Source: Desulfobulbaceae bacterium BRH_c16a
GTDB taxonomy: Bacteria > Desulfobacterota > Desulfobulbia > Desulfobulbales > Desulfocapsaceae
Length of the DNA stretch: 64,000 bases
Reading direction: 5' to 3'
Assembly: GCA_000961725.1 (NCBI GenBank)
Contig: LADS01000055.1
Span: 1 to 64,000, forward strand
Positions 34,799-44,153 of the stretch are shown one piece after another. Both the position numbers and the translations under genes were made by a program. Below the pieces are notes generated by a model. The model saw nothing but the letters and a program-made list of their open reading frames with translations, was not told the origin of the DNA and ran no database searches. How positions within the stretch are numbered: position 1 is the first letter of the stretch; each line of letters begins with the position of its first letter.

Positions 34799-37105
34799 CT
34801 ACTGCATGCAGACACTCATTACCTGGTTGAAATCGGTTTGTCCGTTAAAGATAAGATGGATGCCCTCCTGGAGCAGAACAGTCATCCCGTCATTGATTGC
34901 TTCCTTGCGGATATCCTCGACTGTTGCTCTGTCGATGATAAGTTTTTTGATGCCATGGCTGCCGACGAGCAACTCATACAACCCGGCCCGGCCCCGGTAG
35001 CCGGTATTGTTGCAGGCCGGACATCCTTTCGCGCGATAGAGCGTGAGTGAGTCGGAATAGAACGCACGAATGTTGTCCATAAACATAACTCCGTAGTTCT
35101 GCATAAGATGATCGTACTCTTTTTTGCTCGGATTATACGCCTCTTTGCACTTGACGCAAAGGGTGCGAACCAGCCGTTGGGCCAGAATTCCAAGGAGGGA
35201 ATCGGCAAAATTAAAGGGGTCTATACCCATATCGATCAGCCGGATGATTGTTTCAGGCGCCGAGTTGGTATGGAGCGTGCTCATGACTAAATGACCGGTA
35301 AGGGACGCTTCAATTGCCATTTTTGCCGTTTCATTATCGCGCATCTCACCAATCATGATGACATCGGGGTCGGCCCGTAAAAAGGCTCGCATGGCTGCGG
35401 CAAAGGTCAAGCCGATATTGGTCCGTATCTGCACCTGCCGCAATCGGTACTGGGTGATTTCGACAGGATCTTCAGCCGTCCAGATCTTCTTTTCAGGCGT
35501 ATTGATACAATTCAGCGCCGAATGAAGAGTCGTGGTTTTTCCGGACCCGGTAGGTCCGACAACCAGAAAGATCCCATACGGCTTCTTTATTATCGGCAGC
35601 ATCTTTTCGTAGATATATTCTGGAATGATCTGGTCGAGCGGCAAAGGTTTGCTGTCGGCGAGAATTCGCAGGACGACATCCTCGTTGCCGTCAGCCGTGG
35701 GCAGAGTGGCAACGCGAAGCTCAATATCCTTGCCGTGGGTCGTGCGGAATTTGATCTTGCCATCCTGCGGTTTTCGCCGCTCGGATATGTTGAGGTCGGC
35801 CATGACCTTCAACCTGGCTACCACCGGTTTGATGTACGCTTTAGGAATGGTGCGGACGTGTGAGCAGGCCCCGTCAATCCGAAATCGCACCTCGCCGTCG
35901 CGTTTGTATCCATAGGGCTCAATGTGGATATCCGAGGCTGAAGCCTTGTAGGCATCCTCAATGATTTTTCGTACCAGAAGGACCACCGGCCGATCGTCGA
36001 TGTTTGTTTGTTCAACCCGTTCCGGCACCTTGGCGGTAATGACTTCCTCGCTGATTTTATTGATGATATCGTCGAATGAGCCCTGCTTGTGCTGGGTTTT
36101 CGTGCCACCCTGACGGTTCTTCAGGCGGTCTATAAACCATTCGATATCGGTACGAAAGGCAAACAGTACCTCGACTCCGCTGCAGCGCATGACCTGGGAG
36201 ACCTCATGGATAACCGATTGGTCCGCAGGGTCGCAGGTCGCAAGGAGAATACGGCCCTGATCCTTTTGCAGCGGGACGAGCAGCACCTTTCGGAAATAAT
36301 CGAGACTCACCCCCTTGAGCAAGTCTTCAGGATCGTAATGCGTCTCGCGCAGGTCGATGTATTCGGTCCGGTAAAAACCGGCGAGAACCTGGCCCAAATC
36401 GATCTTGCCGATCTTGAAATTCTCCATCAAAACGGTTTCGACATCTTTGTTCTGCTGACTGGCAATGGCGCAGGCCCGGTCGAGTTCGGCCCGGGTGATG
36501 AGTTCCCGGCGAACCAGGTCTTCGAATTTCTGAAAAATCTTCGTGCCGATGCGGTGGTGGTTGTAGAGGGCGATGCCGAGTGTCTCGGCCAGATCGCGCA
36601 GATGCAGAGCATCGTAATCGGAGAAGTCTTCGTTATCCTGTTTGTTGATAAGCTGTATGACTCCCATCAGGGCATTTTTGAACTTGACGGGGGCGGCCAG
36701 AACCTGTCGGGTCTGCATGCCGCCTTTTTGATCCCAGGATGAATCGAACTGCAGGTCCGGACTGACAGCCTGCAGTTCTTCCGGATTGTATACGTCATGA
36801 ATATGGAGACACTCGCCTGTTGCCGCGACAAAGCCGGCAATACTCGAATTATCGATCGGGATACGAATCTTACGCAAATATTCACCGGGCAGAAGCACCC
36901 ATGAAGACAGCCGTTTGGTTGAAGAATCGGCAAGAAATATGGTTGCCATTTCAACTTTATAGACATCGAGGATCCGGTCCCGTACGCTGATCATCAGGCC
37001 ATTGACATTGGTTGCCGCATGGATGTGATTGACAAGTTTTTTATACTGTAGTTCAAATTCCAGACGTCTGCCGACATCTGTTTCGTTGGTAGTTCGTCCA
37101 ACCAT
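34799..37105 (-). CDS. PilB/GspE-type secretion ATPase with N-terminal GAF domain
   Basis: The 768-residue protein has a GAF domain (about 15-185), an MshEN/GspE N-terminal domain (about 190-330) and a type II/IV secretion ATPase domain. The last has Walker A GPTGSGKTTT (517-526), the Walker B region DVIMIGEMRD (581-590), the arginine-rich STLHTNSAPETIIRL block, and a four-Cys zinc site (CVKC at 650-653 and CPAC at 695-698). All catalytic features appear intact. A GAF domain is not part of normal PilB or GspE and suggests control by a small ligand. No pilin, PilC or secretin gene is nearby. GGAGATTT precedes the ATG. Confidence 0.9.
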   Translation of the reverse strand: MVGRTTNETDVGRRLEFELQYKKLVNHIHAATNVNGLMISVRDRILDVYKVEMATIFLADSSTKRLSSWVLLPGEYLRKIRIPIDNSSIAGFVAATGECLHIHDVYNPEELQAVSPDLQFDSSWDQKGGMQTRQVLAAPVKFKNALMGVIQLINKQDNEDFSDYDALHLRDLAETLGIALYNHHRIGTKIFQKFEDLVRRELITRAELDRACAIASQQNKDVETVLMENFKIGKIDLGQVLAGFYRTEYIDLRETHYDPEDLLKGVSLDYFRKVLLVPLQKDQGRILLATCDPADQSVIHEVSQVMRCSGVEVLFAFRTDIEWFIDRLKNRQGGTKTQHKQGSFDDIINKISEEVITAKVPERVEQTNIDDRPVVLLVRKIIEDAYKASASDIHIEPYGYKRDGEVRFRIDGACSHVRTIPKAYIKPVVARLKVMADLNISERRKPQDGKIKFRTTHGKDIELRVATLPTADGNEDVVLRILADSKPLPLDQIIPEYIYEKMLPIIKKPYGIFLVVGPTGSGKTTTLHSALNCINTPEKKIWTAEDPVEITQYRLRQVQIRTNIGLTFAAAMRAFLRADPDVIMIGEMRDNETAKMAIEASLTGHLVMSTLHTNSAPETIIRLIDMGIDPFNFADSLLGILAQRLVRTLCVKCKEAYNPSKKEYDHLMQNYGVMFMDNIRAFYSDSLTLYRAKGCPACNNTGYRGRAGLYELLVGSHGIKKLIIDRATVEDIRKEAINDGMTVLLQEGIHLIFNGQTDFNQVMSVCMQ

Positions 37106-37268
37106 TAAAAAATCTCCTTCAACGACGCGAATGGTGTGCCACCGGATAATTGCAGACAGGTAGGCTTTATTTTGTTCAAGTGAATATAGTATATGCCGAG
37201 TAAATTGGTTTTGACGAGATTATTCTGCATTCGTCCGGGCTTGGCCGGACCGAAAACGGAGGGAATGG

Positions 37269-37817
37269 ATGAAACTTTGGCTTTTTTTTCTACTGCTGGT
37301 GTCGCTTTCAGGATGTGCGACTTTGTCCGACCGGGAATGCCTTGATGCCGGCGCAACCTCATGGGAAGGTATAGGGTGGGCCGACGGGCGGGACGGGTAT
37401 CACCCGGACCGGCGTCTGAGCATGCATTATGAAGCGTGCAGTAAAGTAGGGATTTCTCCCGACCGGAACAGCTATATGGCGGGATGGTCACGGGGGATTC
37501 TTGAATACTGTACGCCGGAGCGAGGTTATGCAATCGGCTTGTCGGGTGCCGTCGGAAACCCGGAATTGTGCCCGGATGGGACCGGGATAATCTTCCAGGC
37601 GAATGTTCAATTGGGCTTGCGGGTTTATGAGGTGAAACGCGAAATGGATTTACTTTACCGTGAGATTGAAGTTCTCGAGAGGCGGTTGAACGACAGGGAT
37701 CTTGATAGATATGCAAGAAGAGACATCCGCGAGAGGCTCAGGCACTATGACGAAGAAATGTTTCATCTCAGATGGCAGCTGATTGACGTCCAGTCGATTC
37801 CTCTTATTCGGTATTGA
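37269..37817 (+). CDS. DUF2799-type outer membrane lipoprotein
   Basis: The protein has 182 residues, starts MKLWLFFLLLVSLSGC with a lipobox at Cys16, and has the DUF2799 pattern: WEGIGWADGRDGY, a conserved Cys in YEACSKVG, WSRGILEYCTPERGYAIG, and a charged coiled-coil C-terminus. With Leu-Ser-Gly-Cys it should be lipidated and sorted to the outer membrane. The function of this family is not known to me. GGAGGGAATGG precedes the start. A hairpin follows, shared with the convergent isomerase gene. Confidence 0.85.
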   Translation: MKLWLFFLLLVSLSGCATLSDRECLDAGATSWEGIGWADGRDGYHPDRRLSMHYEACSKVGISPDRNSYMAGWSRGILEYCTPERGYAIGLSGAVGNPELCPDGTGIIFQANVQLGLRVYEVKREMDLLYREIEVLERRLNDRDLDRYARRDIRERLRHYDEEMFHLRWQLIDVQSIPLIRY

Positions 37818-37835
37818 CAACAGGAAAAGAAATAA

Positions 37836-37872
37836 AAAAGGGGTGGTTCGGATAACCAGCCACCCCTTTATA
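37836..37872. terminator. bidirectional terminator between convergent genes
   Basis: AAAGGGGTGG and CCACCCCTTT pair over ten bases with A-rich sequence on the left and T-rich on the right. It lies 20 bp after the lipoprotein stop and 15 bp after the isomerase stop and can serve both strands. Confidence 0.85.
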
Positions 37873-37886
37873 TTCCAAGGCTCCGG

Positions 37887-38918
37887 CTACTTGAAGTTCA
37901 CCAGCTCGACGTCGAAAACCATCGTTGCATTCGGCGGAATAGGACCACGGCCGGATGGGCCGTAACCGAGCTGCGCCGGGATGATCAAGACCCGCTTCTC
38001 CCCTTTTTTCATGGAGAGCAGCGCTTCATCCCAGCCCTTGATGACCTGGCCTTTACCAACCGGGAAATCGATCGGTTGGCCGCGATCATAGGAACTGTCG
38101 AATTTTTTGCCGTTTAACAGTTTGCCGGTATAATGAACGGTAACCAGGGCACCTTTCTGCGGGGTATCGCCCTCACCTTCGGCAACAACCACGTATTTCA
38201 AACCGGTCGGAGTGGTGACGGCATTGGGCCATTCGTCGGCAATCTGTTTCTGCTCCAATGCTATTGCCGCCAGCTCTTTGTCTTTTTGATTCTTCTCGAA
38301 GCCCGCAAGAAGAGCATCGAAAGCCTTCTGATCGGTCGGGAACGCTTCGGCGGCAGCACCGACGCGGATAATTTCAATGGAATTGATGACGTCGCCTGTG
38401 GCTATTTTGTTGACGATATCCTGGCCGGAAACGACATGGCCGAAGACGGTGTGCTTGCCGTCGAGCCATGGTGTTGCCACATGGGTGATGAAGAACTGGC
38501 TGCCGTTGGTGGCGGGACCGGAATTGGCCATGGATAAAATTCCCGGTCCTTTATGGGTGAGGCTCGGATCTATCTCGTCGGGAAAGGTATATCCCGGTCC
38601 GCCGGTTCCGGTGCCCAGAGGACAACCGCCTTGAATCATGAAATCGGGGATTACCCGGTGAAATTTCAGCCCGTCATAGAATTTGTCGCCTTTCATCTTG
38701 GCGCCGCCGCCCAGTTCCTTGGTGCCTTCGGCAAGTCCCACGAAGTTGGTGACGGTGAGCGGGGTTTTGGTGTATTCGAGAGCGCAGATAATCTCGCCCT
38801 TGGTAGTGTTGAATTGAGCGTAAAGGCCATCTTTCAGCTTTGCTTTTGCCATTCCTGATTCTCCGGATAAAGTTATGAAACTGATTATAAGTACAAACAA
38901 AGTGCAGATTTTATACAT
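37887..38918 (-). CDS. secreted dual peptidyl-prolyl isomerase: cyclophilin-FKBP fusion
   Basis: The 343-residue protein has an N-terminal signal peptide (about 1-25), a cyclophilin domain (about 30-190, with FHRVIPDFMIQGGCP, NGSQFFITH and WLDGKHTVFG), a helical linker (about 195-235) and an FKBP domain (about 240-343, with VTVHYTGKLLNGKKFDSSYDRG, VIKGWDEALLSMKKGEKR and ATMVFDVELV). Both active sites keep their key residues. Such fusions of two unrelated isomerase folds are known as dual-family immunophilins and are uncommon. Its location would be periplasm or envelope. AAAGGAGAATCG precedes the start. The M1-ChaN-PDZ gene lies 43 bp upstream on the same strand. Confidence 0.92.
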   Translation of the reverse strand: MYKICTLFVLIISFITLSGESGMAKAKLKDGLYAQFNTTKGEIICALEYTKTPLTVTNFVGLAEGTKELGGGAKMKGDKFYDGLKFHRVIPDFMIQGGCPLGTGTGGPGYTFPDEIDPSLTHKGPGILSMANSGPATNGSQFFITHVATPWLDGKHTVFGHVVSGQDIVNKIATGDVINSIEIIRVGAAAEAFPTDQKAFDALLAGFEKNQKDKELAAIALEQKQIADEWPNAVTTPTGLKYVVVAEGEGDTPQKGALVTVHYTGKLLNGKKFDSSYDRGQPIDFPVGKGQVIKGWDEALLSMKKGEKRVLIIPAQLGYGPSGRGPIPPNATMVFDVELVNFK

Positions 38919-38961
38919 CGATTCTCCTTTTGCAAAGGGTTGGGGGTAAAAAAAACAGGTT

Positions 38962-41900
38962 TTAAGGATGCGGGAGTGAGGGCGGAGGGGCTGTCAATTC
39001 CACCTGAAAATCAAGAATCCGTTCCTCGTCATGTATTTTACGGATGACTTTGACACTGAGAATATCACCCGGTTTTGCGTCGAGCATGGCGATCTGCAGA
39101 TCGGCCATATTCGCCAATGCAACACCGCCTGCCTCCTTCAGAATGTCTCCTTTCAGCAGACCGGCCGCCCCGGCTTTACCATGCGGGCTGATCTGATCTA
39201 TCTTCAGAAAGGAGTGGCCGTCCTTGGTTTCGGTGTCGAGAATCAAGCCTATCTTAGGATTCACGGGGAGGTCCGGCGATGAGGCGAAAAAATAATAATC
39301 GGAGATCCTCTGAAGGTCAAGCGGACTCCTTTCACTGGAGAGATTCACCACCGAAAACTGCCCGACCGGCAGGCGGCGCGCAACTCTCGGCGGGATGCCG
39401 GAATCCTTCCGGGTGTGCTGGGTTCCGGCCAGGACTACCATCTGGTAACCGGGGTTTTCAGCAAGGAAACGAGCGATGTTTTGAGCCATGGTCTCGTCCC
39501 AGAGTGCCTGGGCCTGAATGAAGCCGCTTGCCGCACCGCTGCCGTGGTTTCCTTCGATATGAACGGTATGTATTTCCGAGAGTCGATCGATATAGCCTTC
39601 AAGATCGAGATCGCGGTCCTGCGGCAGGGATGCCCGAATCTCGGGGGAGAGACTGTCCGTTCCGCCGGCGCGAAACACCTCGGACACTATCTGCCGGTCG
39701 AGGTTGAGGCCGACGACCGGCAGACGAAAATTTTTCGCGAAGTTGAGGATATCCCGGTAATACCGGTAATCATAACGCCAGACATTGAAGTAATCGGATT
39801 CTTTAAGAAAAATTCGTTCATCGAGTTGTTCGTGGCCGAGGGTGTAGCGGTCGAGGACCGGCTGAGCGGCGGCGGGAAACATCTCCATGCCGATAGCCAG
39901 CTGCGGATTTTTCCGGTAAAGAGCCTCGATAATCCGCAGCTGCAGGAGATGGTCGGCAGAAGAGGTGTGGGTCTCTCCGATGTAAATCACTCTCGCTTCA
40001 GCCAGTTTGTCGACAATCCGATCAAAGGAAGAAAGGTCTGTTGCCGCACCGCCCTGTGGCAGATCCTCCAGAACGAAGTGCAGACCCGACTGGACCGGCT
40101 GGATCCGCTTGTCGGTATGTCTGCCTTTGTTGAATTGCAGAAAGCTGTATTTGCCATAGTGGGAGAGCCGCCCGGCGACAGCCAGAATGTCCGTGGGGTC
40201 GTCGCTGGTGACACGTACTGCAACGTTGTCGGGGTTAAGCGGATTGCGGCGGACATCGAGAATAAATCCCGATCCGTCGGCTGGCGGAGGGCCAAACAGC
40301 GCCCTGGCGGGTGGTTGATCCGATCCGAGGAAGAGCAGGTCGTTTTCGGCAAGCGTTTTGTCGGTCACCTTTTCGGCGGTGATAATGACTGTGTTCTCCT
40401 CGCCTATGGTCTCAAGCAATGGCCGGTAAAGATCCCGGTAGTTTTCTCCGGCAAGAATTATAAGCTTCTTGTCGGAGCCCATGAACCGCGACCAGACTGC
40501 AGGAAGTTCCTCCGGGGCCAGTTGCCGCAAAAAGTCATGCCTGGGGTCGAGGGTGAAGGCCAGAGGGTGTTGTTCCAGGGGGATGGCAACCGGGGTGGAT
40601 AGTTGATCCACCTTAAGTTTCAGGATCTTGTCGCCGGCCATCGACCGAATGTGGAGCGGCACAACGAGTGAGTAGGGCTCTTCCGTCTGCTGAAGCAAAG
40701 TAAAGGTGAGAAGAGGGTGGTTGTTCTGGGTTGTGATTGCGATATCTTTTACCGCGACGGAGGGGATGTCTTTTCTCTCAAGCCTTTCCTCAAAAAAACG
40801 GTCAAGGTCGGTCTTTGCCGCTGCGGCAAAACTTTGGCGCAGGTCGTCCCAGCCGGCCGTGCGGCCGTTATTGTCGGTGTAGAATTTGCGCAGTCCCTCT
40901 TGGAAAGCAGATCTGCCTATTTTTTCGCGGAGCTCGTGAAAGAACAGCGCACCCCGGTTATACCCGACGGCCCTTTTTGCTTCGGCCATGGGCTGGCTAT
41001 GGCTGGCGGAGGTGAATTCAGCAAGGGGAATGACTGTCTCTTCGTTTACATAGCTGAGGTATTTGACGATACTTTCCTTCCGGTCGGCAATGCCTTCGCC
41101 TTTTTCCTCACGAAATGCGTGGTCGGCGAGGAAGGCGGTAAGGCCTTCACACCAGTTGCCTGTGGTGTAATCGACCTCCACTGCGTTGCCGAACCAGGAG
41201 TGGACGATTTCATGGCCAAGGGAGGTGTCTTTGATAAAAGGCAGCCGCAGAACGGTCTGACCGAGCAGGGTGAAGGTCGGCATGCCGAAACCGGTGGGCA
41301 GGCGGTTGGCGACAATGACATAATGATTATAAGGATAGGGACCTATTTGCCGTTCATAACGGTTGAGGTATTCCACGGCCGCCTGCAGGTACCCCTCGGC
41401 GAGTTCCATGTCTTCCGGGAAAAACATCGAGTAGACAAAAAGGTTCTCACGGACCTGCCGTTTGTGTATGGTGTACGGGCCGGCGGCAAAGTGAATTCCG
41501 CGAACCGGCTGGGTAAAAAGAGAACTGACTGTGTTGCCTCTCCGGGTCAACGGGAAGGCGTCTGCTTCCGTTATGGCCAGAAAATTGTCGGGCAGAAGAG
41601 CGGTGAGACGGTAGCGCATCGGCTGGTCCGGGATCGGGTACCAGTTGCTGGCAAGGGATATGCCCGCAGGACTGATCAGGTTGTCGGCTTCCCTTTCCAC
41701 GGTTCTGGTATAAGAAATATAGAGGGTGCGCTTTACCGGTGAGGCCGGAAGAATGAGGATGTCCTGGATCGGCAGCAGTTCGTTTTCCCGGCCGTTTGAA
41801 TCCCTCAGCAGGGTTCCGGTTATCTCCATTTGCGGAAAAGCGAGCGTGAGCCGGGAACCGGGCATAATGGTGATCTTGGCGGTACCGGTCAATTTCCCGG

Positions 41901-42045
41901 ATTGTTCGCCGGGGATAAAGGACAGTGAAAGCTCGTATTTGTCCGGTTCCGTTGGGATCTGAGGGGTGGCGGCGACTACTGGGCCGGCCAGGAGCAGTGG
42001 CACGAAAAAGAAAAAAGCAGCCGAAAATATTCTGGCAAATGTCAT
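38962..42045 (-). CDS. exported fusion: M1-type metallopeptidase, ChaN-like domain, PDZ domain
   Basis: The 1027-residue protein has a signal peptide (1-26). The M1-like peptidase part has the zinc motif HEIVH (278-282), Glu300 in NWCEGLTAFLADH and the Tyr in VGYNRGALFFHEL. The usual GAMEN exopeptidase motif is replaced by TGFGMPTF, so substrate choice probably differs. Residues about 670-905 form a ChaN/Tiki-like domain (VIYIGETHTSSADHLLQL, AIGMEMFPA, HIEGNHG), related to haem-binding lipoproteins and TraB/Tiki proteases. Residues about 930-1005 form a PDZ domain. The isomerase gene follows on the same strand. A role in envelope protein processing or haem handling is inferred. Confidence 0.87.
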   Translation of the reverse strand: MTFARIFSAAFFFFVPLLLAGPVVAATPQIPTEPDKYELSLSFIPGEQSGKLTGTAKITIMPGSRLTLAFPQMEITGTLLRDSNGRENELLPIQDILILPASPVKRTLYISYTRTVEREADNLISPAGISLASNWYPIPDQPMRYRLTALLPDNFLAITEADAFPLTRRGNTVSSLFTQPVRGIHFAAGPYTIHKRQVRENLFVYSMFFPEDMELAEGYLQAAVEYLNRYERQIGPYPYNHYVIVANRLPTGFGMPTFTLLGQTVLRLPFIKDTSLGHEIVHSWFGNAVEVDYTTGNWCEGLTAFLADHAFREEKGEGIADRKESIVKYLSYVNEETVIPLAEFTSASHSQPMAEAKRAVGYNRGALFFHELREKIGRSAFQEGLRKFYTDNNGRTAGWDDLRQSFAAAAKTDLDRFFEERLERKDIPSVAVKDIAITTQNNHPLLTFTLLQQTEEPYSLVVPLHIRSMAGDKILKLKVDQLSTPVAIPLEQHPLAFTLDPRHDFLRQLAPEELPAVWSRFMGSDKKLIILAGENYRDLYRPLLETIGEENTVIITAEKVTDKTLAENDLLFLGSDQPPARALFGPPPADGSGFILDVRRNPLNPDNVAVRVTSDDPTDILAVAGRLSHYGKYSFLQFNKGRHTDKRIQPVQSGLHFVLEDLPQGGAATDLSSFDRIVDKLAEARVIYIGETHTSSADHLLQLRIIEALYRKNPQLAIGMEMFPAAAQPVLDRYTLGHEQLDERIFLKESDYFNVWRYDYRYYRDILNFAKNFRLPVVGLNLDRQIVSEVFRAGGTDSLSPEIRASLPQDRDLDLEGYIDRLSEIHTVHIEGNHGSGAASGFIQAQALWDETMAQNIARFLAENPGYQMVVLAGTQHTRKDSGIPPRVARRLPVGQFSVVNLSSERSPLDLQRISDYYFFASSPDLPVNPKIGLILDTETKDGHSFLKIDQISPHGKAGAAGLLKGDILKEAGGVALANMADLQIAMLDAKPGDILSVKVIRKIHDEERILDFQVELTAPPPSLPHP

Positions 42046-42158
42046 GACAGATATCCTATGGGGATCCGATTGGAGGAAGTGTGCGGTAATAGAGCCTCTT
42101 GCCGCGCGATTTTCGTATAAAGTAATATCGAACTCCCTTTCATGCTCAAAAAATTCTT

Positions 42159-42328
42159 TAACTTTAGTAACCGTTCACCAGCACCCCATTTTCGTCCGAT
42201 CAGGCCACCTCACAGAGCCAACTCTAGCTCGGCGGCCTGCTTGAACGAACCTGGAGCACTGGATGAACGGTTACAGATCCGGGTTATGTAGTCTTTTGAT
42301 GCATACCGGTGAACGATTACTAACTTTA
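42159..42328. mobile_element. miniature inverted-repeat element copy 2, IS66-like ends, with 8-bp target duplication
   Basis: The element proper is 42167-42320, 154 bp like copy 1, and about ten bases differ between the two by eye. The terminal repeats are the same (GTAACCGTTCACC and GGTGAACGATTAC). The flanks are TAACTTTA on both sides (42159-42166 and 42321-42328), a perfect duplication unrelated to that of copy 1. The internal GAACGGTTAC ends at 42274. The element lies between the divergent M1-fusion and radical SAM genes, within 30 bp of the latter's start, so it replaces or displaces that promoter. Confidence 0.87.
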
Positions 42329-42350
42329 CAATGTCGGCAAGGTGTTACCG

Positions 42351-44036
42351 TTGAAACAGATCAAGATAGTTGGCCTTAACGCCCGCTTTACCCACTCCTG
42401 TCTGGCGCTTTTCTACGTCAGAAACGAGCTGGCGGAAAATTGCCCGGAAATGGAGGCAGAGTTGTACCAGTTCACCATCAATGATAATTATTATGAGATG
42501 GTAATCAGACTGAGCGCGGGAAATCCCAGGTATATTTTCTTTTCTGCGGCCATCTGGAACAGCAGTCTTGTAGAAAGACTCACTCGCGATCTGCGTATCT
42601 GCCTGCCGCAATGCCGGGTAGTAATCGGTGGACCGCAGGCCTCGGTGCTGGGAGACCGGCTGGGAGCCGACAACTGCACAGTGGTAATCGGCGAGATCGA
42701 GGCAGTCGGGAGAAAATTCTATACGGATCTGACAGAGGGTTCTCTCCAGCCCCGCTACACCGGTTCATTTTTCAAAATGGCCGGGCGGTCTTTTGCCTAC
42801 CCTTACCGGGAGAGCGATTTTCACAGTCATCTGCGAAACAGGCACATATATTACGAAAGTTCGAGGGGCTGTCCGTTCAGTTGCAGCTACTGTCTTTCCG
42901 CCGCGGAAAAGGGGATCTACCATAAGAATCTGGCGGTGGTCGAAGAGGAACTTGGCGATATCCTCCGTCATCGGCCCAAGGTCGTGCGATTCATCGATCG
43001 CACGTTCAACGACCGTCCTGACCGGGCGCTGGCCATCTGGCAGTTTCTGGCCATTGAGGGCGGTGACACTCTTTTTCATTTCGAGATGGCCCCCGATCGT
43101 TTCACCGAAGAGATGTTCGCTTTTCTGGCAACCGTGCAGCCAGGCCGCTTCCAGTTTGAACTGGGAATTCAGTCGACCAACCCGTCTACCCTCGAAGCGG
43201 TAAAGAGGCGGGTCGACCCGCTCGAGGCTCACCGGACGGTGAGCAGGCTTGCCGGTTTCGACACTATTCACCTTCATGTCGATCTGATTCTCGGTCTGCC
43301 CCATGAGACGCGGACAAGCTTTGCCAACTCCTTCAGGGATGTTTTTGCCATGGGTGCCCATTATATCCAGATGGGCCTGCTGAAAATCCTGCCGGATACA
43401 CCGATCTGCCACGGTGCAGGAGAAGATGGATATCAACACAGCAGCGAACCGCCCTATGCCGTTTTTGCCAGCAAATGGCTCGACCACGCCACGCTCTGTG
43501 AGTTGTACTGGTTCTCGGAATGCGTGGAAAAATTCTTTAATAACAGGTACTTTGTTTCCCTCTGGAGATATCTGCGCAGCCGGCAGGAGGATTCTTTTGC
43601 ATTCTTTGAGCAGTTGCTCGGGCTCTGCCATGGGCGAGGATTTTTTCAGCTGGCGGCAACCCAGGAGCTGATGTGTTCTTTATTGGTGGCACTGATCGAT
43701 GGACGGGACGACCGCAAGCTGATCACTGAATTGCTGCGCTACGACTGGCTTCGCTGCGGCTTCCGATTTTTGCCGGATTGCCTGAAGGTGGAGGAAGCTA
43801 TGGAGCAGCCGGAAAGTATCAGGTCGGCGCTCTACCAGTCTTTGCCCGAGGAACTTGCCGGGGTGTATGGCAGGGCCAATCGCAACCAGTTCTTCCGCAA
43901 GTCATTTTTTACTGGAATTTCTCCTGAAACCCTTATTCGGATCGGCCTTGCCGGCAGCTCGGCAGAACCGATCCTGTGTGTTCTGGCGGAACGGGATGAT
44001 TCTCTTTTTGGTTTCAATAAGGTAGTGGTTTTTTAG
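42351..44036 (+). CDS. B12-binding radical SAM protein, DUF4080 type
   Basis: The protein (about 561 residues) has an N-terminal cobalamin-binding Rossmann domain (IKIVGLNARFTHSCLALFYVR, VVIGGPQASV), a radical SAM core with the cluster motif SRGCPFSCSYCLSA, and a C-terminal extension of about 200 residues typical of DUF4080. Members modify unknown substrates by radical chemistry. Two starts compete: a TTG at 42351 with AAGGTG before it, and a GTG at 42342 without a site; I prefer the first. The gene starts just downstream of the second miniature element. A serA-like gene follows 117 bp later. Confidence 0.88.
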   Translation: MKQIKIVGLNARFTHSCLALFYVRNELAENCPEMEAELYQFTINDNYYEMVIRLSAGNPRYIFFSAAIWNSSLVERLTRDLRICLPQCRVVIGGPQASVLGDRLGADNCTVVIGEIEAVGRKFYTDLTEGSLQPRYTGSFFKMAGRSFAYPYRESDFHSHLRNRHIYYESSRGCPFSCSYCLSAAEKGIYHKNLAVVEEELGDILRHRPKVVRFIDRTFNDRPDRALAIWQFLAIEGGDTLFHFEMAPDRFTEEMFAFLATVQPGRFQFELGIQSTNPSTLEAVKRRVDPLEAHRTVSRLAGFDTIHLHVDLILGLPHETRTSFANSFRDVFAMGAHYIQMGLLKILPDTPICHGAGEDGYQHSSEPPYAVFASKWLDHATLCELYWFSECVEKFFNNRYFVSLWRYLRSRQEDSFAFFEQLLGLCHGRGFFQLAATQELMCSLLVALIDGRDDRKLITELLRYDWLRCGFRFLPDCLKVEEAMEQPESIRSALYQSLPEELAGVYGRANRNQFFRKSFFTGISPETLIRIGLAGSSAEPILCVLAERDDSLFGFNKVVVF

Positions 44037-44153
44037 CACTGGTTGTTTTACGGCCGGGAAAAGTGTTGCTCTTCGTGAGGCTCGGTATATAGTAGCACCT
44101 GTTTCCAGGGAGTGCCTTTCGATTATAGATGAAAAAGGAATAAGGAGAATTCC

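Noticed and set aside
39415..40602. 395-codon plus-strand open frame antisense to the M1-ChaN-PDZ gene
   Set aside because: No motif; the opposite strand encodes a clear multi-domain protein over the full length.
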